A stretch of 12,707 nt of DNA from Paraglomus occultum (Eukaryota > Glomeromycota > Glomeromycetes > Paraglomerales > Paraglomeraceae): contig CAJVPJ010001063.1 of the NCBI GenBank assembly GCA_910592205.1, forward strand, positions 1-12,707. The letters are read 5' to 3'. Made by a program: the position numbers and the translations under genes. Shown piece by piece: positions 8,555 to 12,707 of the stretch (the stretch's first letter is position 1; each line of letters starts with the position of its first letter). The notes under the pieces are model-generated. The model made no database searches. It had not been told where the DNA came from and worked only from the letters and a program-made list of their open reading frames with translations.

Positions 8555-8700
8555 TACATACACTATGCAGCAATGTTTCCGCAATAAATGACGTATTGTG
8601 GTTCGTTTTTGAAATAGTATTGAGAAATGTTGTTCGAGTAAATCTTACTGTAAATTGAAAACAGTGGAGGTGTTATGATTTTTTCTCTCACACACACGGT
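8555..8700 (-). repeat. Duplicated upstream flank (C copy)
   Basis: It matches about 11375-11495 upstream of D through shared stretches such as GCAACAATG/GCAGCAATG, AAATGACGTA, TTGAAAACAGTGG and a run of T followed by CTC-ACACA. The duplication that made C and D therefore carried at least 150-200 bp of upstream DNA. The CTCACGCGC 9-mer survives at 8500-8508, but the TATA box of C is degraded. Confidence 0.65.
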
Positions 8701-9113
8701 CAGTGTAAATCATATGATTGGGTGATAATTAACGATTGTCAATCGGGATTAATTGAAATGACTATGATCGTATTCAACCACTTAATAGGATAGATTACAA
8801 ATTAGTTTATCACTTTATTACGCTTAGTTAATAAATAACCGATTGGTGGTTTCACAAACTCTCTCAGTTACATAAAAGCGTTAGTCGACGCATATTTAAT
8901 TGTTCACTTAATCGTTGTTTTCTAGGGTCAGAATATTGGAATATTAATTTATCCAAATCTCGAACTTTCAGCTGACTAAATTTGACAAGATTACATTCAA
9001 TGATTCCGACATCGTCTTCCGACACTTTTACGCGCTAGACTACGCAAAGAAAATTTTCTAACTTTTTTTTGCGAACTATCTTAGTTATGATTCATGACGG
9101 TTTCGTTAAAGTT

Positions 9114-9166
9114 ATGTGATGTGATGTGTAACTCATTATGTTATTTACAAGACCATCACATCACAT
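9114..9166. repeat. Perfect 13-bp inverted repeat with a 27-nt loop
   Basis: ATGTGATGTGATG (9114-9126) and CATCACATCACAT (9154-9166) are exact reverse complements. Each arm is itself built from GTGAT repeats. The right arm overlaps the start of the block shared with the A-B spacer, which has only GACCATCACAT there, so the hairpin is specific to this spacer. Confidence 0.7.
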
Positions 9167-9349
9167 GTTGCTATACAGTATTTTAGGAAAATAAATACGC
9201 CTGTTAGTTGACACACGACGACAAACAGCCGCCGCTACTAATCTATAAATTTACGTCTATGCTATTACTTAATTAATAAAGATATGCATGTTTATGGTTC
9301 TTGTCAGATGATTTCTAAATGATGTCCTGAGATGTTTGGTTGTGGCTTA

Positions 9350-9436
9350 CAATAAGACAATGTTATGAAATAACTGGAACATGCAGCTCGTGATTATGTA
9401 ATGAACAAGGCAACGGCAATCGTATCTTTTTGCATT
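9350..9436 (-). repeat. Inverted counterpart of the 4565-4665 block
   Basis: Read as its reverse complement, this stretch follows about 4565-4665, with small gaps. Outside it the two spacers align in the same orientation. Which orientation is ancestral cannot be told from the window, because the B-C spacer lacks the block. Confidence 0.7.
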
Positions 9437-9521
9437 ACTGACATCATTATTTGTATCTATTGAAGGGCGATACAATTATATCTGAAATTTAGTATTGCTT
9501 GTATGTGCGCATATGGTGTAG

Positions 9522-9527
9522 TTTATT
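9522..9527 (-). terminator. Candidate polyadenylation signal of copy D (AATAAA)
   Basis: It sits in the conserved GTTTATTTACG block, about 240 nt after the D stop codon and farther away than in B and C. A nearer, unconserved signal may be used instead. Confidence 0.35.
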
Positions 9528-9766
9528 TACGCTTCATCTCAATTAGAAATGTCCACAGTCATAATGAATCAATATGTCAGCGAGAACACGTTTGCATTGC
9601 TAATTAAGATGGTAGAACGTAAAACAAAAATCACGTACTGTTATATTTTCAGTACTGTATATCCACTTTTATAGAATATCTGCTAATCTTACGTGTGTTT
9701 GCCTTTTCTCAGTGTCCATAATTTGTTGTGCAGATAAGATAAACGAAAGACGACTAAGTAAATTTA

Positions 9767-11311
9767 TCAATTTAAAATTTCTCTATAATTTACCGTAAAA
9801 ACTTCGTATTCTTCAAGAGTTCCATCTTTAATACTGTATGCCGTTGAATAATAAAACCCATAACTATTCGTCGAAGTATCTGAACTCCATGAGCGCCCAC
9901 AAATACAAAAATGACTACCAAAAGATGGACCATAACCGTAGCAATATCGATAATAATTATTATTACGATGAGAGCTATTACGATTCCATCCATTTTTATT
10001 TCCACTATAAGTGAGCCTACCTATGAGCGCTCCTGCAGTCGACTTTCCGTCAGACATCTCAAAAATAAAACTTGCATCTGCATTGTTATAAGTTTGAGAG
10101 CCAACTGAACCATAAACAGGCCAATGTGAAGGATTATAACCGCCGAGTATATTCGGATGATCCGTAAGTTTTGCAATGACAACAGTTGGACCCTTGTTGG
10201 AACACATGCTACGGAATTTTTCATCATCAAATCCATCACGGCTTGCCCGGTAGATAAGTGTAAACTCATACGGGATCTCTTCATAGGCGGTATTCATTGA
10301 ATCGATCCATCCAGCTACCAGAGCCATAATAGAATATCCGACCAATCTCGAATTTATCGGTCTGCCTCTAGCTTTTGCCTTAATATCGCTTGGCTTCCTG
10401 GATGGTAGCATGATGAATTGTAACATTTCTTCTCTCAACTTTTTAGAGAATAGTTTTCTGTATGGTCTGACTTCGTCATAATATTCGCCTGCGGACATTG
10501 CAAAAAATCGAATGTGTTCCATAAGACCGGTCAGTGTTTTCTTCATTCGATTCACATCATCTATCGACCATTCTGTTGGAGAAGGCTTCAATTCTGGATG
10601 TCTGCTTGTGCCCCATTTCACAACACGTTTCCACAATTCAACTTCTTTTATATGTAGTTTATCCTGCTGCAAGATCTGAGTGAATATGTCTTTGTCCAAT
10701 GTCATATAATCAGAATCGAACAGATGCGTATAGTTTTTGCAAATTTCGTCAAGGCAAAAGATCCTAAGCGTTTTGCACGACTCAAGTCGGAAAATCAATT
10801 CGAGCACTCGAACCGGTTGTTCAACTATGAATGATGCTCTTGATTTAATCAGATAACTTTGCGCAAATTGAAGTAGGTTATCCAAGTTCAGTTCGTCCGT
10901 TGCAACCAACAATTTGAGAATCTGAGATCCGTCACACTTTTCTATATTCACTTCACCCGTATACAGGTATCTATAACGTAACGGCATAAATATGTCATGG
11001 ATGCTGTCGCGTATACCATACGTTGGACAGGGATTGTTTGTTCAAAACATTGTACTTTACCTTAGAATAATTTCAAATATATCGGCTTCGATGTTGGTTT
11101 TTTCAAAAACATAACAATCATTTTTCTTTTTGAGCCATTTTTTTGATAGTGCAACTTGGAAATAAGTTGATTGGGCGTACAGTATTTGAGTGTGTACTTT
11201 GAATTCTCTTTTATCTTTGTCGCCTGCACGCAGAACGAGGTCAAAGTTTATGCCGCTTTCGAATAGCTGCGAAAAATTCTTTGAATGCAGAGTATAAAAA
11301 TTTGCGGACAT
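9767..11311 (-). CDS. Copy D: BTB-BACK-TLDc domain protein, two exons
   Basis: Gene model: exon 1 11311-11061, intron 11060-10971, exon 2 10970-9767; 484 aa. I chose the internal ATG at 11311 (MSANFYTL) over the in-frame ATG at 11380 because it aligns with A and B and because 11380 lies upstream of the TATA-like block. BTB about residues 22-119 (YLYTGEVNI closes it); BACK-like region about 135-265; TLDc about 293-475, with RASRDGF (325-331), GGYNPSHW (360-367) and GPSFG (431-435). Two features are odd. The TLDc loop at about 413-430 is an Asn/Tyr-rich expansion absent from A and B. The C-terminus runs on as NYREILN where the others end in a short Lys-rich tail. The stretch 10163-10620 is identical to copy B. 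Cytosolic adaptor function is inferred from family only. Confidence 0.87.
10163..10620 (-). repeat. Exon-2 tract identical to copy B (458 bp)
   Basis: I compared this base by base with 5292-5749 at a constant offset of 4871 and found no difference. The next bases on both sides differ, and about 30 differences follow within about 350 bp on the 5' side of exon 2. The tract covers the end of BACK, the linker and the first part of TLDc. Confidence 0.85.
10971..11060 (-). other. Intron of copy D (90 nt)
   Basis: Donor AG|GTAAAG and acceptor GTTATAG|A, phase 2, at the same position as in A and B and the longest of the set. Retention again gives an immediate TAA. An in-frame ATG at 10987 lies inside the intron, close to the acceptor. 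Confidence 0.87.
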
Positions 11312-11320
11312 GCTGTGCGC

Positions 11321-11329
11321 GCGCGTGAG
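11321..11329 (-). promoter_or_regulatory. CTCACGCGC element upstream of copy D
   Basis: The same 9-mer as at A and B, here inside a longer GCGCGCGC run that moves it to 9 nt before the ATG. Confidence 0.5.
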
Positions 11330-11360
11330 AGAAAGTGATCGATCCCAAAAGCGCTCCCTA

Positions 11361-11376
11361 CTATTTATTATTATAT
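11361..11376 (-). promoter_or_regulatory. TATA-like AT-rich block of copy D
   Basis: The coding strand reads ATATAATAATAAATAG about 50-65 nt upstream of the ATG, at the place of the TATA boxes of A and B. It is less canonical than TATAAATA. Confidence 0.45.
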
Positions 11377-12348
11377 GCATTGCAACAATGGTTCTGTAGT
11401 AAAATGACGTAATATGGGAAAGAGTGTTTGAGAAACGTTACTGAAAGCAATCTAAGTTGAAAACAGTGGGGTTTATAATTTTTCTCATACACATGTAACT
11501 CAATGTTATTCGAGATCAATATAACCGCTCCGAGTGTCCAGCTACTTAATGGATAAAACCTTGTTAACATGTATTATGCAATACTCTCAACATGGTGTTT
11601 TCTACACGTAATTTAACACTCTTAGCTGACAAATAACTTATATACGGCAACCGTACTAAAATCTATTACGAAATATGTCATGTCACTCAGTTTCGGAAAT
11701 GAGTATGTTCCGCGTATCCGATTATCTTTTCCCTCATCAAACTTATCAGTTGGAAGTGATGTTCAGTAATTCATACTCCAATAGTTCTGATCAAATATAA
11801 AGTTATAAGAATGCTGTCACTTTAACAGATTGTTCCTTGTTTACCAAATACAGCATGGAACGTGTGAAAGCGAAATTGTCAACAGATCAGATCGCTACTA
11901 CTTTATTTACTGTCTGTTACACATACCGCGCCATTGTTTACATCACATATGCAATGGAATGGCCATATTTAAATGATTGCAACAAAAACCTCACATTCAG
12001 TATGTGTCAATAATACGGTGATTTACAGCAGCTTACGACCATAGTTTGTACCCCTGGAGAGAGTGTCTAAATATTGCACTTACTCAAGATATATCCCAGA
12101 CTGACAATACTTTATGGTTTTAGTATTTAGTTTCTATCTACGATTATCAGCTAATTTTAAATTGGCGGTTATTATCGATTAGTCACCCTACGCACCAATT
12201 ATTTTGCGGCACTGCGTCACGCAGGCAGACTTTACAAAATATAACGGATTATTCAGGAAAGAATTAATATGTCAGAGTAAATGGATACTCGTTTATTGTT
12301 AAAATAAGGAATAAGAGATGGGCATCGAACGTCTTCGATATTAAGGAC
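11377..12348. other. Right flank upstream of copy D, no gene seen
   Basis: The first 120 bp or so is duplicated upstream of C. Beyond about 11540 I find nothing recognisable: no domain-bearing frame, RNA gene or transposon signature. A short perfect palindrome, CTGCGT-C-ACGCAG, lies at 12212-12224. Confidence 0.55.
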
Positions 12349-12518
12349 TTGAAATGTAATGAGAATACAAGCACACCGATGCTAAGTCGATTCTACGCCG
12401 CTTATATATCTTTCGAGTTAATAATTAATATATTTTTAGCATCATTTCTAATCTATTTACAAATCTATCGCTACTCCTATTCTGACTCCGTATTCTGTTC
12501 TGCGGCTTGTACCTCACT

Positions 12519-12590
12519 CTGCTGTCTGTTTGCTGTCTATTTGCTGTTGCTTTCTGTCTGTTTCTGTCTACTTGCTGTTATTTGCTGTCC
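12519..12590. repeat. Degenerate tandem repeat of a 10-bp unit (about 7 copies)
   Basis: Consecutive 10-bp units resemble TTGCTGTCTA, with variants such as TTTCTGTCTG and CTTGCTGTTA. It lies inside a 97-codon plus-strand frame that starts at a TTG. That frame is hydrophobic only because of the repeat, so I do not call it as a gene. Confidence 0.7.
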
Positions 12591-12649
12591 GTATCACCAT
12601 TCGGTACTTCGTGCAACAATTAATTTCGTATCGGGTATATAGAACCTCC

Positions 12650-12700
12650 GTACTGTACCTTTTCAAATTCTGTACTGTACTATTTAATGAAGCTGTACTA
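12650..12700. repeat. Repeated GTACTGTAC motif at the window end
   Basis: GTACTGTAC occurs at 12650-12658 and 12672-12680, with a partial copy, CTGTACTA, at about 12693-12700. This short degenerate repeat may continue past the window edge. Confidence 0.4.
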
Positions 12701-12707
12701 AATAAAA

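Larger units (their letters stand above)
8501..9766. other. Spacer between pseudogene C and copy D
   Basis: The longest spacer (about 1.27 kb), with no gene. The part next to C (about 8555-8700) is the former C promoter flank and is homologous to the region upstream of D (about 11375-11495). From about 9151 it is homologous to the A-B spacer, and it ends as the 3' flank of D. The stretch 8700-9110 shows nothing recognisable. Confidence 0.6.

Noticed and set aside
2575-11311. Bacterial-style operon or CRISPR-like array
   Set aside because: The genes have introns and TATA boxes and each has its own spacer of about 0.7-1.3 kb. The repeats are whole genes, not short direct repeats with unique spacers.
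12349-12642. 97-codon hydrophobic plus-strand frame resembling a membrane protein
   Set aside because: It starts at TTG, and its second half is a translated 10-bp tandem repeat, which explains the Leu/Cys/Val bias.

Overview
This is an AT-rich eukaryotic nuclear window, most likely from an early-diverging filamentous fungus. An arbuscular mycorrhizal fungus (Glomeromycotina, Rhizophagus-like) is my best guess. The reasons are the BTB-BACK-TLDc protein architecture, which is strongly expanded in that group, the single short GT-AG intron (75-90 nt) in each gene, TATA boxes, and long AT-rich gene-free stretches with degenerate minisatellites. The assignment comes from family knowledge, not from a database search.

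Everything recognisable is a tandem array of four paralogues, all on the minus strand. In the order of transcription, right to left, they are copy D (11311-9767, intact, 484 aa), copy C (about 8500-7157, a decayed pseudogene), copy B (6431-4935, intact, 473 aa) and copy A (4100-2575, intact, 482 aa). Each intact gene has two exons. Exon 1 (251-254 nt) carries most of the BTB domain. Exon 2 (about 1.2 kb) carries the end of BTB, a BACK-like helical region and a C-terminal TLDc domain. The intron sits at the same phase-2 position in every copy, inside an arginine codon just before the [Y/F]LYTGE motif. I rebuilt the gene models by joining these exons by eye; each joins in frame to the stop.

The intergenic spacers are duplicated too. 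The 5' flanks of A, B and D share a TATA box, a CTCACGCGC element just before the ATG and scattered longer homology. The 3' flanks of B, C and D share a GTTTATTTACG block, which reads as AATAAA on the coding strand. The A-B spacer and the C-D spacer are homologous, but about 100 bp inside them is inverted. B and D are identical over about 458 bp of exon 2 while their flanks differ at many sites, which points to recent gene conversion. Copy A is the most divergent member.

The left flank (1-2574) and right flank (about 11500-12707) hold no gene I can support. They contain degenerate tandem repeats at both ends of the window, a 21-base poly-T tract and short inverted repeats. From family knowledge, BTB-BACK proteins are often CUL3 ubiquitin-ligase adaptors, and TLDc domains in other eukaryotes bind or regulate the V-ATPase and affect oxidative-stress resistance. 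What the three proteins here do is not known from the sequence.
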